From Stenotrophomonas sp. Marseille-Q4652 (GTDB taxonomy: Bacteria; Pseudomonadota; Gammaproteobacteria; Xanthomonadales; Xanthomonadaceae), in contig NZ_CAKAKE010000001.1 of NCBI RefSeq assembly GCF_916618915.1, forward strand, positions 3,145,001-3,209,000: DNA of 64,000 nt, read 5' to 3'. Of the stretch, positions 25,049 through 34,488 are shown piece by piece (position 1 is the first letter of the stretch; the number at the start of each line of letters is the position of its first letter). A program made the position numbers and the translations under genes. The notes below the pieces were generated by a model. The model made no database searches and had not been told where the DNA came from. It saw nothing but the letters and a program-made list of their open reading frames with translations.

Positions 25049-25446
25049 GCGATGCGGAGGCTTACGCCGATCGCCTGGCCGGTGGATGTGGCGGGAAACC
25101 GGTGCCGTCAGGTGAACGGATCAGTCCCCAGCCGGGGGGCGGTTTCGCAATTTGGTTGAGCTGGAAGGTGATCCGGGCGATGATGTTGTTTAGTCGCCAT
25201 CGATGGTCGGCGGCTGGAAGCGCGAGCGTCCCCGGACTTGCCACTGCGAAGGTGAAGGGTTCCATCCTTGCCAATGCCGGCGCCAAGAACATCTATCTGG
25301 AGCGGCGGTTTCCCGACCGCATCGAGCGATCAAACGAAGTGGTTCTTGTAATCACACCTTGAGGTATCATTGCCGCCCAGATCTGGGTGGCTGCTGTGCG
25401 TCGTGCTGTGTCTGGGTTCCCACCGGCAGCCGGCGGGAGGAAAAGC
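25049..25446. other. Degenerate sequence between remnant acyltransferase and LTA-synthase-like gene
   Basis: 398 bp of mixed composition after the truncated acyltransferase. It contains one short plus-strand frame, 25102-25362, ending NAGAKNIYLERRFPDRIERS, which looks like the real C-terminus of an unrecognised protein rather than random frame. Together with the acyltransferase remnant this marks a deletion or recombination scar. No terminator, promoter or intact gene is evident. Confidence 0.6.
25102..25362 (+). pseudogene. Unrecognised C-terminal gene fragment
   Basis: 86-codon frame from an in-frame start; only the last ~35 residues (from KVKGSILANAGAKNIYLERR) look protein-like, with a final VVLVITP. 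The start is probably not real. I cannot assign a family. It may be the 3' end of a gene deleted along with the acyltransferase. Confidence 0.3.
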
Positions 25447-27216
25447 ATGAAAAGCAGGATATCGAGCATCCAGGAAGGATGCACAGGCCGCTGGGCCAAT
25501 GTTGCAGCAAGGATAGTGGCGGTGTCGGCAGTAATCGCGTTTCCTTTCCTGCTGTGGGCCCTTGACCGCTGGGCCCTTGACGTAGAGGGAAACGCCTATC
25601 TGGCAAGCGGTAGTGTGTTGCGCAATGCAATGCCGGGTCTCGTGGTGATCTTCCTCCTGTGGGCCATCACCCGCCGTCTCTTGTTCCCCGCGTTGTTGGT
25701 TGGCTCGATCCACGTACTGCTGTACGTGGCCGCATCAATCAAGCTGGACGTGCTGGGAACACCTGTCAATCTGCAGGACAGGTATTTCCTGACCAGTTTC
25801 GACGCGGGTAGCGCGCAGTTGTTTGGCGCCTATATCGAGGGGTATCCAGTCTGGCAAATCGGTCTGGGCTCGGTCTTCATGCTGGTTGCTGCCTGGGTTG
25901 TCGAAAAGCCCTGGTTCTCCCGCGCTCGTTTGGTGCGCTGGGGCTGGCAGGTATTTGTTGCGCTGCTCTCGGCATGCCTCTGGCATGCAGCGTGGCCATG
26001 GAACGCCGCGTATACCCAGGAGAAGGTCCGCGCCTCCAAGCAGGTAGATATTCTGGGCGTCCTTCGCTCCGGACTCATAAGCAGCCTCGTTTACAGGCAT
26101 GTCGAGATCTTGAACATGCCCAGGATCCTGGACATGCCAGCGTTCAAGTCGCTGGTTGCCGACCTGGGTGGGGCAAAGGCCCTGTCTTCGGCTTCCGCGC
26201 CCGAAGTGGCGCCGGACATCGTCATCGTCATGAGCGAGTCCCTCGTGGATCCGAGGATGCTCAAAGGGATGGCGTCAATGCCCGAAATCATCCCCAATCT
26301 CCGCCATCAGATCGAGCTTGGGCATGGCGGGGGAATGAAGGTTCCCACGTACGGCGGAGGGACGGTGCGCACCGAGTTCGAGGTGCTCACTGCGATGCCG
26401 CTTGCAGCATTTCCGGCGACGGAATATCCCTATGCTGACCTGCAGCGCAAGCAGATGCCGGGATTGGCGGCCCTCCTCGCCAGGAACGGCTACGCCACCT
26501 CTGCAGTACATGGCAACGCCGGGTCGTTCTGGAACCGGACTACGACCTATCGCGGAATGGGATTCCAGCGATTCATTACGGAGCGCGAATTCCAGAAGTG
26601 GCCTGGTGCTTTCCGGGACGGGCGTTGGTATTCAGACCAGACCATGACCGATATTGTCCTGCGCGAACTCGAGCAGGAACCGGCCAAACCCAAGTTTGTG
26701 TTCGCGATCAGCATGCAGGCACATGGTCCGTACCATGACAAGGCAGAAGTGGAGGATCCCACGGCATGGGCTGCCATCCAGCTTCCGTCAAGCCTGCAAG
26801 GCGATGCGGAGCTGCCACTACGCAACCACCTTTATCACGTGAGCAAGGCAGACGAGCAGTTTGGTCGGCTGTTGCAGGAGATGCGCAAGCGAGGGCGTCC
26901 GTTTGTACTGGCCTTCTTCGGGGATCACCTGCCTGGGCTGCCGGAAGCCTGGTCTGCAATGGGATTCACCAACGGCGGTGGTACAGATCTGCAACTGCTG
27001 CCCTGGACTGTCGTGGCTGAAGGCATCGAGCGACCATCGGGTCCGAGTGCCGCCGTGCCTCAGCATTCGTGGCAGTTGCCGGCCTACATCCTGTCCAGTG
27101 CCGGTATCGAGCCCCGTACTTCAGTTTCATTGGACGGGCTGGGCATAAATTGGAAGGAACAGGTCCCCTGCGGGAGCGACCGGTATTCCGCGGCATCAGG
27201 ACTGCCGCGGTACTGA
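25447..27216 (+). CDS. LTA-synthase/OpgB-like membrane sulfatase-fold phosphotransferase
   Basis: 589 residues; ATG 25447 has GGGAGG six bases upstream. About four or five membrane helices occupy residues ~20-185, then a periplasmic sulfatase-fold domain (~250-589). IVIVMSESLVD carries the metal-site Glu (E264), YGGGTVRTEFEVLT holds the candidate nucleophile T306 (equivalent position to the catalytic Thr of LtaS), and FFGDHLPGLP has the C-terminal metal ligands. The family transfers phosphoglycerol or phosphoethanolamine from phospholipids to glycans (LtaS, OpgB). In this locus it probably adds such a group to the O-polysaccharide. Gram-negative bacteria lack teichoic acids, so LTA synthesis itself is excluded. 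Confidence 0.85.
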   Translation: MKSRISSIQEGCTGRWANVAARIVAVSAVIAFPFLLWALDRWALDVEGNAYLASGSVLRNAMPGLVVIFLLWAITRRLLFPALLVGSIHVLLYVAASIKLDVLGTPVNLQDRYFLTSFDAGSAQLFGAYIEGYPVWQIGLGSVFMLVAAWVVEKPWFSRARLVRWGWQVFVALLSACLWHAAWPWNAAYTQEKVRASKQVDILGVLRSGLISSLVYRHVEILNMPRILDMPAFKSLVADLGGAKALSSASAPEVAPDIVIVMSESLVDPRMLKGMASMPEIIPNLRHQIELGHGGGMKVPTYGGGTVRTEFEVLTAMPLAAFPATEYPYADLQRKQMPGLAALLARNGYATSAVHGNAGSFWNRTTTYRGMGFQRFITEREFQKWPGAFRDGRWYSDQTMTDIVLRELEQEPAKPKFVFAISMQAHGPYHDKAEVEDPTAWAAIQLPSSLQGDAELPLRNHLYHVSKADEQFGRLLQEMRKRGRPFVLAFFGDHLPGLPEAWSAMGFTNGGGTDLQLLPWTVVAEGIERPSGPSAAVPQHSWQLPAYILSSAGIEPRTSVSLDGLGINWKEQVPCGSDRYSAASGLPRY

Positions 27217-27247
27217 ACCTGGATGGTGAATTCGAGGAGGCGCTGGA

Positions 27248-27598
27248 ATGAACCTCGCATCGATTGCCGATCTCCGGCTTCTTCTTATGCTGGTAAGCGC
27301 CATCGTCTTGACTGGGTGCACGGCCAAGGCTGAGCTGACGATGGTTCCCGAAGTGGTTCGCGAGTGCGAGGCGCCCGTGGCCACCCGGGTAATCTGGGAT
27401 GTCTCGCCGCTGGGCCTGCAAAAGGCGACCCTTGAGATCAACAATATTGGCCAACCCCGCAAGTTCTGGGAGGCTGGTGGTGCCAAGGGCAGTGCGGAGG
27501 CTCCGGCCTGGGCGCAGGATGGTTATACCGTGACCCTGGTGTCCGCCAATGGCGTCGTGCTTGCGAGACGCACGCTGATGACGGTGCCGTGCAAATAG
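27248..27598 (+). CDS. Lipoprotein, paralogue of the gene at 21434-21895
   Basis: 116 residues. Signal sequence with lipobox LTGC (C24) and then a short ~90-residue domain. It shares with the 21434 lipoprotein a first Cys before a V-x-W strand, a GG-x-KG-x-AE-x-x-W segment and a C-terminal VPCK (the other ends LPCQ). The two Cys probably form a disulfide. A GAGGAGG precedes the ATG. It is the last gene before the conserved etf boundary; function is unknown. Confidence 0.82.
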   Translation: MNLASIADLRLLLMLVSAIVLTGCTAKAELTMVPEVVRECEAPVATRVIWDVSPLGLQKATLEINNIGQPRKFWEAGGAKGSAEAPAWAQDGYTVTLVSANGVVLARRTLMTVPCK

Positions 27599-27660
27599 GT
27601 GCATGCAGGGATTGAATCACGGCGTTACGCCGGTCCGGTCATCCCCCCCCGGGCACTCCG

Positions 27661-27694
27661 TATAAAAGAAGAGGGCCTCGTGATGAGGCCCTCT
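27661..27694 (-). terminator. Rho-independent terminator of etfBA
   Basis: Perfect 10-bp stem AGAGGGCCTC/GAGGCCCTCT (27670-27679/27685-27694) with a 5-nt loop, and on the minus strand the T-rich tail TTCTTTTATA. It sits 8 bp past the etfA stop. Confidence 0.9.
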
Positions 27695-27701
27695 CGTCAT
27701 A

Positions 27702-28640
27702 TCAGAGCTGTGCTTCCAGCTCCGGCAGCAGGGTGAACAGGTCACCCACCAAGCCGATGTCCGCGATCTCGAAGATCGGGGAGTCCGGGTCCTTGTTGAT
27801 GGCCACGATCGTGCCGGCATCCTTGATGCCGGTCAGATGCTGGATGGCACCCGAGATGCCAACGGCGATGTACAGGTCTGGCGCGATGATCTTGCCGGTC
27901 TGCCCGACCTGCAGCTCGTTTGCGACGTAGCCGGCGTCGACCGCAGCGCGCGAGGCGCCCACCGCCGCGCCGAGCTTGTCGGCCAGCTGGTAGATCACCT
28001 TGAAGTTCTCGGCCGAGCCGACGCCGCGGCCACCGGAGACCACGCGCTTGGCGCTCTGCAGGTCCGGACGGTCGCTGCTGGCTGCGGCCAGGCCGACGAA
28101 GCGGGTGTGGCTCGGCAGCGCTGCATCGACGCTCAGTGCCTCGATGGCGGCGTTGCCGCCCTGCGCCGCTTCCGGCCACGAGGCGGTACGCACGGTGGCG
28201 ACCACGACCTGGTCGGCCGGGGCCTCGACGGTGATGATCGCGTTGCCGGCGTAGATCGGACGCTTGAAGGTGTGGCTGCCTTCCGCGGCCATCAGGTCGG
28301 ACACCTGGTTGACGCCCAGCAGGGCGGCCACGCAGGGCATCAGGTCCTTGCCGAAGGTGGTCGACGGGCCGAACACATGGCTGTAGCCGGCTGCGGCCTT
28401 GGCAATCTGCGGGGCGAGGACCTGTGCGACCGGGTTGGCATTGGCGGCGTTGCCCACGGTCAGCACCCTGGACACGCCGGCGATCTTCGCCGCTTCGGCA
28501 GCCACGGTGGCCGGATCGGCAGCCAGCACCAGCACGTCGATCTGCGCACCGGGGATGGCCGCGGCAGCACTAACGGTCTTGGCGGTGGCGGCATTGAGCT
28601 TGCCGCCGAGGTGCTCGGCGATGACGAGAATCTTGCTCAT
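27702..28640 (-). CDS. etfA: Electron transfer flavoprotein alpha subunit
   Basis: 312 residues, FixB/EtfA family. The C-terminal FAD-binding domain is clear: [31 protein letters not shown] and [16 protein letters not shown]. With EtfB it passes electrons from acyl-CoA and related dehydrogenases to ETF-ubiquinone oxidoreductase. Start codon ATG (28638-28640) overlaps the etfB stop by one base (TAATG). It is the conserved right boundary gene of the Xanthomonas O-antigen locus. Confidence 0.97.
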   Translation of the reverse strand: MSKILVIAEHLGGKLNAATAKTVSAAAAIPGAQIDVLVLAADPATVAAEAAKIAGVSRVLTVGNAANANPVAQVLAPQIAKAAAGYSHVFGPSTTFGKDLMPCVAALLGVNQVSDLMAAEGSHTFKRPIYAGNAIITVEAPADQVVVATVRTASWPEAAQGGNAAIEALSVDAALPSHTRFVGLAAASSDRPDLQSAKRVVSGGRGVGSAENFKVIYQLADKLGAAVGASRAAVDAGYVANELQVGQTGKIIAPDLYIAVGISGAIQHLTGIKDAGTIVAINKDPDSPIFEIADIGLVGDLFTLLPELEAQL

Positions 28641-29386
28641 TACAGCAACCCCTTCTGCTTGAGTGCGGCCACCAGCTCGGCGGCATCCTTGACCATCACG
28701 CCCTTGCTTCGCTTGCCCGGCGCGGAGTAATGGGTGGTCTTGAGGGTATCGGCGGCCTCAACGCCCAGGTCGGCCAGCTGCAGCGTCTCCAGCGGCTTGC
28801 TCTTGGCCTTCATGATGTCCGGCAGCTTGATGAAGCGCGGCTCGTTCAGGCGCAGGTCGGTGGTTACCACCGCGGGCAGGTCCACTTCCAGCGTTTCCAG
28901 GCCGGCGTCGACCTCGCGGGTAACGGTGGCCTTGCCGTCGGCGATCTCCAGCTTGCTGGCGAAGGTGGCCTGCGGCCGGCCCCAGATCGTGGCCAGCATC
29001 TGGCCGGTCTGGTTGGCGTCGTCGTCGATGGCCTGCTTGCCCAGGATCACCAGCTCCGGCTGTTCCTTCTCGATCAACTTGAGCAGGGTGCGGGCGGCGG
29101 TCAGCGGCTGGATGGCCTGGTCGGTGACGACATGGATGGCGCGGTTGGCGCCCATGGCCAGGCCGTTGCGCAGGTGCGCCTGGGCGTCGGCGGGGGCGAT
29201 GGTGGCCACGATCACCTCCGATGCGATGCCCTTGTCGCGCAGCCGCAGCGCTTCTTCCAGTGCGATCTCATCGAAGGGATTGGGGGACAGCTTGACGCCG
29301 TCGGTGACCACGCCGGACCCGTCCGGCTTGACCTGGATGCGGACGTTGTAGTCCACAACGCGCTTGTAAGCGACGAGGATTTTCAT
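28640..29386 (-). CDS. etfB: Electron transfer flavoprotein beta subunit
   Basis: 248 residues, FixA/EtfB family: [17 protein letters not shown] at the start, [13 protein letters not shown] with the family signature, and the AMP-binding region typical of EtfB. It forms the ETF heterodimer with EtfA and is co-transcribed with it. The upstream intergenic region (224 bp, to divergent rmlB) contains a -10-like TAGAAT on the minus strand. Confidence 0.97.
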   Translation of the reverse strand: MKILVAYKRVVDYNVRIQVKPDGSGVVTDGVKLSPNPFDEIALEEALRLRDKGIASEVIVATIAPADAQAHLRNGLAMGANRAIHVVTDQAIQPLTAARTLLKLIEKEQPELVILGKQAIDDDANQTGQMLATIWGRPQATFASKLEIADGKATVTREVDAGLETLEVDLPAVVTTDLRLNEPRFIKLPDIMKAKSKPLETLQLADLGVEAADTLKTTHYSAPGKRSKGVMVKDAAELVAALKQKGLL

Positions 29387-29445
29387 CTGGTGCAGGGTCC
29401 TTTTCAGTTACTGGGAACCAGGCGGGCCGGTTCAGAGAGTTCCCG

Positions 29446-29451
29446 ATTCTA
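29446..29451 (-). promoter_or_regulatory. -10-like element upstream of etfBA
   Basis: TAGAAT on the minus strand, 60 nt upstream of the etfB start. No convincing -35 at 16-18 bp spacing, so the call is weak. Confidence 0.3.
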
Positions 29452-29610
29452 ACTGCCCCGGAGGGACCATGCGAGAGCGTATGGTGGGGAGACTGGGAGG
29501 GTCGCCGCTTGTTAATGCTCCGTAGGGACCGCCGGGAACGGCCGTTGTATCCTTCCATGCTTAACGGCGGGCCATGGTGGGCTGCCAAAGTTTGATCAGG
29601 AGAACAGCGA

Positions 29611-30666
29611 GTGTCCACGTGGCTTGTCACCGGCGGGGCCGGGTTTATCGGCGGTAACTTCGTGTTGGAAGCGGTCGCCAAGGGCCATCGGGTCATCAAT
29701 CTGGATGTACTGACCTATGCCGGCAACCTGCAGACCCTCGCCAGCCTGAAAGGCAACCCCGACCATGTATTCGTGCAAGGCGACATTGGAGATCGCGAGT
29801 TGGTCTCGAGGCTGCTGGCCGAGCACAAGCCCGATGCGGTGCTTAACTTCGCTGCCGAAAGCCATGTCGATCGTTCAATCGACGGTCCCGGTGCCTTCAT
29901 CCAGACCAACGTGGTTGGCACCCTGGGGTTGCTCGAGGCCGTGCGCGATTACTGGAAGGCACTCCCGACGCAGCAGGCCGAGGCGTTCCGGTTCCTGCAT
30001 GTGTCCACCGACGAGGTCTACGGCACCCTGGGCGAGACCGGCAAGTTCACCGAAACCACCCCGTATGCGCCGAACTCGCCGTACTCGGCATCCAAGGCGG
30101 CGTCAGACCACCTGGTCCGCGCCTTCCACCACACCTACGGCCTGCCGGTGCTGACCACCAACTGCTCCAACAACTACGGTCCATACCACTTCCCGGAAAA
30201 GCTCATCCCGCTGGTGATCGCCAAGGCGCTGGCCGGCGAGCCGTTGCCGGTCTACGGCGATGGCAGGCAGGTGCGCGATTGGCTGTTCGTCTCCGACCAC
30301 TGCGAGGCGATCCGCACCGTGCTGGCCAAGGGCACGGTCGGCGAGACCTACAACGTGGGCGGCAATTCCGAGCGCCAGAACATCGAAGTGGTGCAGGCCA
30401 TCTGCGCCCTGCTGGACGAGCGTCGCCCACGCAAGGATGGCCAGCCGCGCAGCAGCCAGATCACCTACGTCGCCGATCGCCCTGGCCATGACCGCCGCTA
30501 CGCCATCGATGCGTCCAAGCTCAAGAACGAGCTGGGCTGGGAGCCGGCCTACACCTTCGAGCAGGGTATTGCCCTGACCGTCGACTGGTACCTGGCCAAC
30601 CAGGACTGGGTAAACGGCGTCCTGGACGGCAGCTACCGCTTGCAGCGCATCGGCACCTCAGCCTGA
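29611..30666 (+). CDS. rmlB: dTDP-glucose 4,6-dehydratase
   Basis: 351 residues, extended SDR family. NAD-binding GGAGFIGG (8-15), catalytic STDEVYG (132-138; T133, D134, E135) and YSASK (Y158-K162). It turns dTDP-glucose into dTDP-4-keto-6-deoxyglucose, the second step of dTDP-L-rhamnose synthesis. Start is GTG at 29611 with CAGGAGAA upstream. It is the first gene of rmlBACD, with only 15 bp to rmlA. Confidence 0.98.
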   Translation: MSTWLVTGGAGFIGGNFVLEAVAKGHRVINLDVLTYAGNLQTLASLKGNPDHVFVQGDIGDRELVSRLLAEHKPDAVLNFAAESHVDRSIDGPGAFIQTNVVGTLGLLEAVRDYWKALPTQQAEAFRFLHVSTDEVYGTLGETGKFTETTPYAPNSPYSASKAASDHLVRAFHHTYGLPVLTTNCSNNYGPYHFPEKLIPLVIAKALAGEPLPVYGDGRQVRDWLFVSDHCEAIRTVLAKGTVGETYNVGGNSERQNIEVVQAICALLDERRPRKDGQPRSSQITYVADRPGHDRRYAIDASKLKNELGWEPAYTFEQGIALTVDWYLANQDWVNGVLDGSYRLQRIGTSA

Positions 30667-30681
30667 TATCGGACGATCACA

Positions 30682-31569
30682 ATGACCCAACGCAAAGGCA
30701 TCATCCTCGCCGGCGGTTCCGGCACGCGTCTGTATCCGATCACCAAGGGCGTCAGCAAGCAGCTCCTGCCGGTGTATGACAAGCCGATGATCTACTACCC
30801 GCTCAGCGTGCTGATGCTGGCCGGGATCCGCGAAGTGCTCATCATCAACACGCCGCACGAGCAGGCCCTGTTCCAGCACCTGCTGGGCGATGGCTCGCAG
30901 TGGGGAATGGACATCCGGTACGCGGTGCAGCCGAGCCCCGATGGCCTGGCGCAGGCCTACCTCATCGGCCGCGACTTCGTGGACGGCAAGCCGAGCTGCC
31001 TGGTACTGGGCGACAACATCTTCCACGGCCACGGCATGCGCGACATGCTGGCCCGTGCCGATGCCCGCGAGGACGGTGCGACTGTGTTCGGTTACTGGGT
31101 CAATGATCCCGAGCGCTACGGCGTGGCCGAGTTCGGCGCGCAGGGCAAGGTCGTGGGCCTGGTCGAGAAGCCGACGCAGCCGCGTTCGAACTACGCCGTC
31201 ACCGGCCTGTACTTCTACGACGGCAAGGCCAGCGACTACGCGGCCGAACTCAAGCTCTCGCCGCGCGGCGAACTCGAGATCACCGACCTCAACAAGCGTT
31301 ACCTCGAAGACGGGGCCCTGTACCTGGAACAGCTCGGACGTGGTTATGCCTGGCTGGATACCGGTACCCATCAGTCGCTGCTGGAAGCCTCCAACTTCAT
31401 CGAGACCATCCAGACCCGCCAGGGCCTGCAGGTCTGCTGCCCGGAGGAGATCGCCTTCGGCAAGGGCTGGATCGATGCTGCCCAGCTCGAGAAGCTTGCC
31501 GCGCCGCTGAGCAAGAACGCCTACGGCCAGTACCTGCTGTCGCTGGCCAAGCGGGGGATCGTGCCATGA
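30682..31569 (+). CDS. rmlA: Glucose-1-phosphate thymidylyltransferase
   Basis: 295 residues. The nucleotidyltransferase signature [20 protein letters not shown] spans 11-30; VEKP and the LGDNIF segment are also kept. It makes dTDP-glucose from glucose-1-phosphate and dTTP and is normally feedback-inhibited by dTDP-rhamnose. The stop overlaps the rmlC start (ATGA). Confidence 0.98.
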   Translation: MTQRKGIILAGGSGTRLYPITKGVSKQLLPVYDKPMIYYPLSVLMLAGIREVLIINTPHEQALFQHLLGDGSQWGMDIRYAVQPSPDGLAQAYLIGRDFVDGKPSCLVLGDNIFHGHGMRDMLARADAREDGATVFGYWVNDPERYGVAEFGAQGKVVGLVEKPTQPRSNYAVTGLYFYDGKASDYAAELKLSPRGELEITDLNKRYLEDGALYLEQLGRGYAWLDTGTHQSLLEASNFIETIQTRQGLQVCCPEEIAFGKGWIDAAQLEKLAAPLSKNAYGQYLLSLAKRGIVP

Positions 31570-32123
31570 AGGTGATCCAGACCCGGCTGCCGGGCTGCGT
31601 GGTGATCGAACCGGCGGTATTCGGCGATGCCCGTGGTTATTTCTTCGAGACCTGGAACGCCGAGCGCTTTGCTGCCGCCGGCCTGCCGGACCGTTTCGTG
31701 CAGAGCAACGTCTCCACCTCGGCCAGGGGTGTACTGCGCGGCCTGCATTACCAGTGGCCGCGGCCGCAGGGCAAGCTGGTCAGCGTGCTCGAAGGAGAGG
31801 TCTACGACGTCGCGGTCGACATCCGTCGTGGCTCGCCGACCTTCGGTCAGTGGGAAGCGGTGATCCTGAGCGCGGAGAACAAGCGCCAGTTCTGGATTCC
31901 CGAGGGCTTTGCCCATGGGTTTGCGGTGCTGTCCGAGCGCGCGGTGTTCAGCTACCTGTGCACCGAGGTCTACCTGAAGGACTTCGATGCCGGCGTGCGC
32001 TGGAACGATGCCGCCATCGGCGTGGACTGGCCGGTCAGTGCGCCGACCCTGTCGGCCAAGGACGAGAGCGCCCCGTTCCTGGAGGACATCGCCGAGGACC
32101 GCCTGCCGGTCTACACGCCATGA
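31566..32123 (+). CDS. rmlC: dTDP-4-dehydrorhamnose 3,5-epimerase
   Basis: 185 residues, cupin-fold RmlC. The catalytic His is H61 in LRGLHYQ; the [10 protein letters not shown] segment and FSYLCTEVY, holding the active-site Tyr, follow. It epimerises C3 and C5 of the 4-keto sugar. Overlaps rmlA and rmlD by four bases on each side. Confidence 0.98.
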   Translation: MKVIQTRLPGCVVIEPAVFGDARGYFFETWNAERFAAAGLPDRFVQSNVSTSARGVLRGLHYQWPRPQGKLVSVLEGEVYDVAVDIRRGSPTFGQWEAVILSAENKRQFWIPEGFAHGFAVLSERAVFSYLCTEVYLKDFDAGVRWNDAAIGVDWPVSAPTLSAKDESAPFLEDIAEDRLPVYTP

Positions 32124-33016
32124 CCGTGCTGGTGTTCGGTGGCAATGGCCAGGTGGGTCGGGAGCTGCTGCGCGCGCTGTCGCCACTGGGCCCGGTGATC
32201 GCCACCACCCGTAGCGGCCAGTTGCCTGATGGCAGCGCCTGCGAGGTGGCTGATTTCGGCCAGCCCGACACTCTCACCACGCTGCTGGACCGGCTGCAGC
32301 CATCAGCCGTGGTCAACGCCGCGGCATACACTGCGGTGGACCGTGCCGAGCAGGAGCCCGAAGCCGCGTTCGCGGCCAATGCCGTGGCTCCCGGCGTAGT
32401 CGCGCGCTGGTGCGCGGCGCACGACGTACCGCTGGTGCATTACTCCACCGACTACGTGTTCGACGGGCAGGGCAGCGCGCCGTATCGCGAGGACGAGCCG
32501 ACCGCCCCGCTCGGCGTGTATGGCGCCAGCAAGCGCGATGGCGAGGAGGCCGTGCGTGCAGCCGGCGGGCGTCACATGATCTTCCGCACCGCGTGGGTGT
32601 ATGCCTCGCATGGCGGCAACTTCCTGCGCACGATGCTGCGCGTGGGCGCCGAGCGCGACCAGCTGCGCGTGGTGGCCGACCAGATCGGCACGCCGACCCC
32701 GGCCTCGCTGATCGCCGATGTCACCGCGCAGGCATTGCGCCATCCGGGCAGGCTGTCCGGCACCTGGCACCTCACCGCAGGTGGCCAGACCAGCTGGCAT
32801 GGCTTTGCCGAGGCGATCTTTGCCGAAGCGGTCGCCGCCGGCCTGCTGCCGCGTGCACCACGGGTCGAGGCGATCGCCAGCTCCGAATACCCGACGCCCG
32901 CAAAGCGTCCGGCCTGGTCGGTGCTGGACAACCGCAAGCTGCAGCACGACTTCGCACTGGAGCTGCCGTCCTGGCAGGCGGGGCTGAAGCGTGTCATCGC
33001 CGAACTGGCCGCCTGA
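32120..33016 (+). CDS. rmlD: dTDP-4-dehydrorhamnose reductase
   Basis: 298 residues from the ATG at 32120. Rossmann motif FGGNGQVG (5-12), then YSTDYVFDG and YGASKRDGE with the catalytic Tyr/Lys. It reduces the epimerised intermediate to dTDP-L-rhamnose, the donor for rhamnose in LPS. A strong terminator follows. Confidence 0.98.
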   Translation: MTVLVFGGNGQVGRELLRALSPLGPVIATTRSGQLPDGSACEVADFGQPDTLTTLLDRLQPSAVVNAAAYTAVDRAEQEPEAAFAANAVAPGVVARWCAAHDVPLVHYSTDYVFDGQGSAPYREDEPTAPLGVYGASKRDGEEAVRAAGGRHMIFRTAWVYASHGGNFLRTMLRVGAERDQLRVVADQIGTPTPASLIADVTAQALRHPGRLSGTWHLTAGGQTSWHGFAEAIFAEAVAAGLLPRAPRVEAIASSEYPTPAKRPAWSVLDNRKLQHDFALELPSWQAGLKRVIAELAA

Positions 33017-33020
33017 AACG

Positions 33021-33049
33021 AAAACCCCGGCCGAAGCCGGGGTTTTTTT
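33021..33049. terminator. Bidirectional rho-independent terminator
   Basis: 7-bp GC stem CCCCGGC/GCCGGGG (33025-33031/33036-33042) with CGAA loop, extended by AA/TT pairs, then seven T (33043-33049) for the rml operon and A4 on the left for the convergent xanAB. Confidence 0.92.
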
Positions 33050-33066
33050 GTTGCCTGCGGTCAGCC

Positions 33067-34470
33067 TCAGCTGCGGCCGTAGGTGTCCTCGAAGCGGACG
33101 ATGTCGTCCTCGCCCAGGTAGCTGCCGGACTGGACTTCGATCAGTTCGAGCGGGAGCTTGCCGGGATTGCGCAGGCGGTGGGTCACGCCCAGCGGGATGT
33201 AGGTGCTCTGGTTTTCGGCCAACAGGATCACCTCGTCGCCACGAGTGACCTCGGCGGTGCCGCTGACCACGATCCAGTGCTCGGCGCGGTGGTGGTGCAT
33301 CTGCAGGCTCAGCGTGCCGCCGGGCTTGACCGTGATGCGCTTGACCTGGAAACGCTCGCCATGGTCGATCGAGTCATACGCGCCCCACGGTCGGTAGACC
33401 TTGCGATGCCACGCGGCCTCGCTGCGCTTCCCGGCCTTCAGCCGGGCCACGACATCCTTTACTTCCTGCATGCGGTCGGCCTTGCCGACCAGGATGGCGT
33501 CATCGGTTTCCACCACAACCACGTCATCCAGGCCCACCAGCGCGACCAGACGTCCGCCATAGACGTAAGTGTTGCGGCAGTCGATCGCGATGACATCGCC
33601 CTTGTGCGCGTTGCCATCGGCATCGCGCGGGGAGACGTCGCGCAGCGCGGTCCACGAACCGACGTCGTTCCAGCCCGCGTCGAGCGGCACGACGACGGCA
33701 TCCTGGGTCTTCTCCATCACCGCGTAGTCGATGGAATCCGACGCCACGGCCGAGAACAGGTCGCGGTCCAGCCGGGTAAAGTCCGAATCGCGCTTTGCCT
33801 GCTCCCAGGCCCTGCGGCTGCCCGCGAGCATGGCCGGGTTGAGTCGTTCCAGCTCCTGCAGGTAGCGCGAGGCCTTGAACAGGAACATGCCGCTGTTCCA
33901 GTAGTACTGGCCGCTGGCCACGTACTCGCTGGCGGTGGCCAGGTCCGGCTTCTCGACGAAGCGCTCGACTGCACGCACCGAGTCGCCGGCGACGGCCTTG
34001 ATGTAGCCGTAGCCGGTTTCCGGGCCGGTAGGGACGATGCCGAAGGTCACCAGCTTGCCGGCGTCGGCCGCCGGTGCAGCCAGCTGCACGGTTTCTCGGA
34101 ACTTCGCCTCGTCGGCAATCACGTGGTCCGAGGGCAGGACCAGCAGCAGGGCATCGCCGCCGCTGCGGGTGGCTTCCAGCGCCGCCACCGCAATCGCAGG
34201 CGCGGTATTGCGGCCGATGGGCTCCAGCAGCATCGCCTGCGGGCGGACGTCGAGCTGCTGCAGCTGCTCGGCGGCCACGAAGCGGTGCTCCTCGTTGGCG
34301 ACCACGATCGGGGGCTGCGCGGCCAGCGCGGCCACGCGCAGCCAGGTGGCCTGCAGCATGCTGCGCTCGCCGACCAGCGGCAGGAACTGCTTGGGGTAGC
34401 TCTCGCGCGAGAGTGGCCACAGGCGGGTGCCGGAGCCGCCGGACAGGATGACGGGAACAATCGGGTTCAT
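33067..34470 (-). CDS. xanB: Mannose-1-phosphate guanylyltransferase / mannose-6-phosphate isomerase
   Basis: 467 residues, bifunctional. The nucleotidyltransferase half starts VILSGGSGTRLWPLSR and keeps FVEKPD; the C-terminal ~110 residues are a type II phosphomannose isomerase cupin (HHHRAEHWIVVSG, GVTHRLRNPG). It makes GDP-mannose and interconverts fructose-6-P and mannose-6-P. In Xanthomonas it supplies LPS and, where present, xanthan. It lies 18 bp downstream of xanA in the same operon. Confidence 0.97.
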   Translation of the reverse strand: MNPIVPVILSGGSGTRLWPLSRESYPKQFLPLVGERSMLQATWLRVAALAAQPPIVVANEEHRFVAAEQLQQLDVRPQAMLLEPIGRNTAPAIAVAALEATRSGGDALLLVLPSDHVIADEAKFRETVQLAAPAADAGKLVTFGIVPTGPETGYGYIKAVAGDSVRAVERFVEKPDLATASEYVASGQYYWNSGMFLFKASRYLQELERLNPAMLAGSRRAWEQAKRDSDFTRLDRDLFSAVASDSIDYAVMEKTQDAVVVPLDAGWNDVGSWTALRDVSPRDADGNAHKGDVIAIDCRNTYVYGGRLVALVGLDDVVVVETDDAILVGKADRMQEVKDVVARLKAGKRSEAAWHRKVYRPWGAYDSIDHGERFQVKRITVKPGGTLSLQMHHHRAEHWIVVSGTAEVTRGDEVILLAENQSTYIPLGVTHRLRNPGKLPLELIEVQSGSYLGEDDIVRFEDTYGRS

Positions 34471-34488
34471 TCGTGGGGGCTCCGGGAA

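Noticed and set aside
29387..29610. Small gene between etfB and rmlB
   Set aside because: No frame with a start, ribosome binding site and protein-like composition; it is a divergent promoter region.
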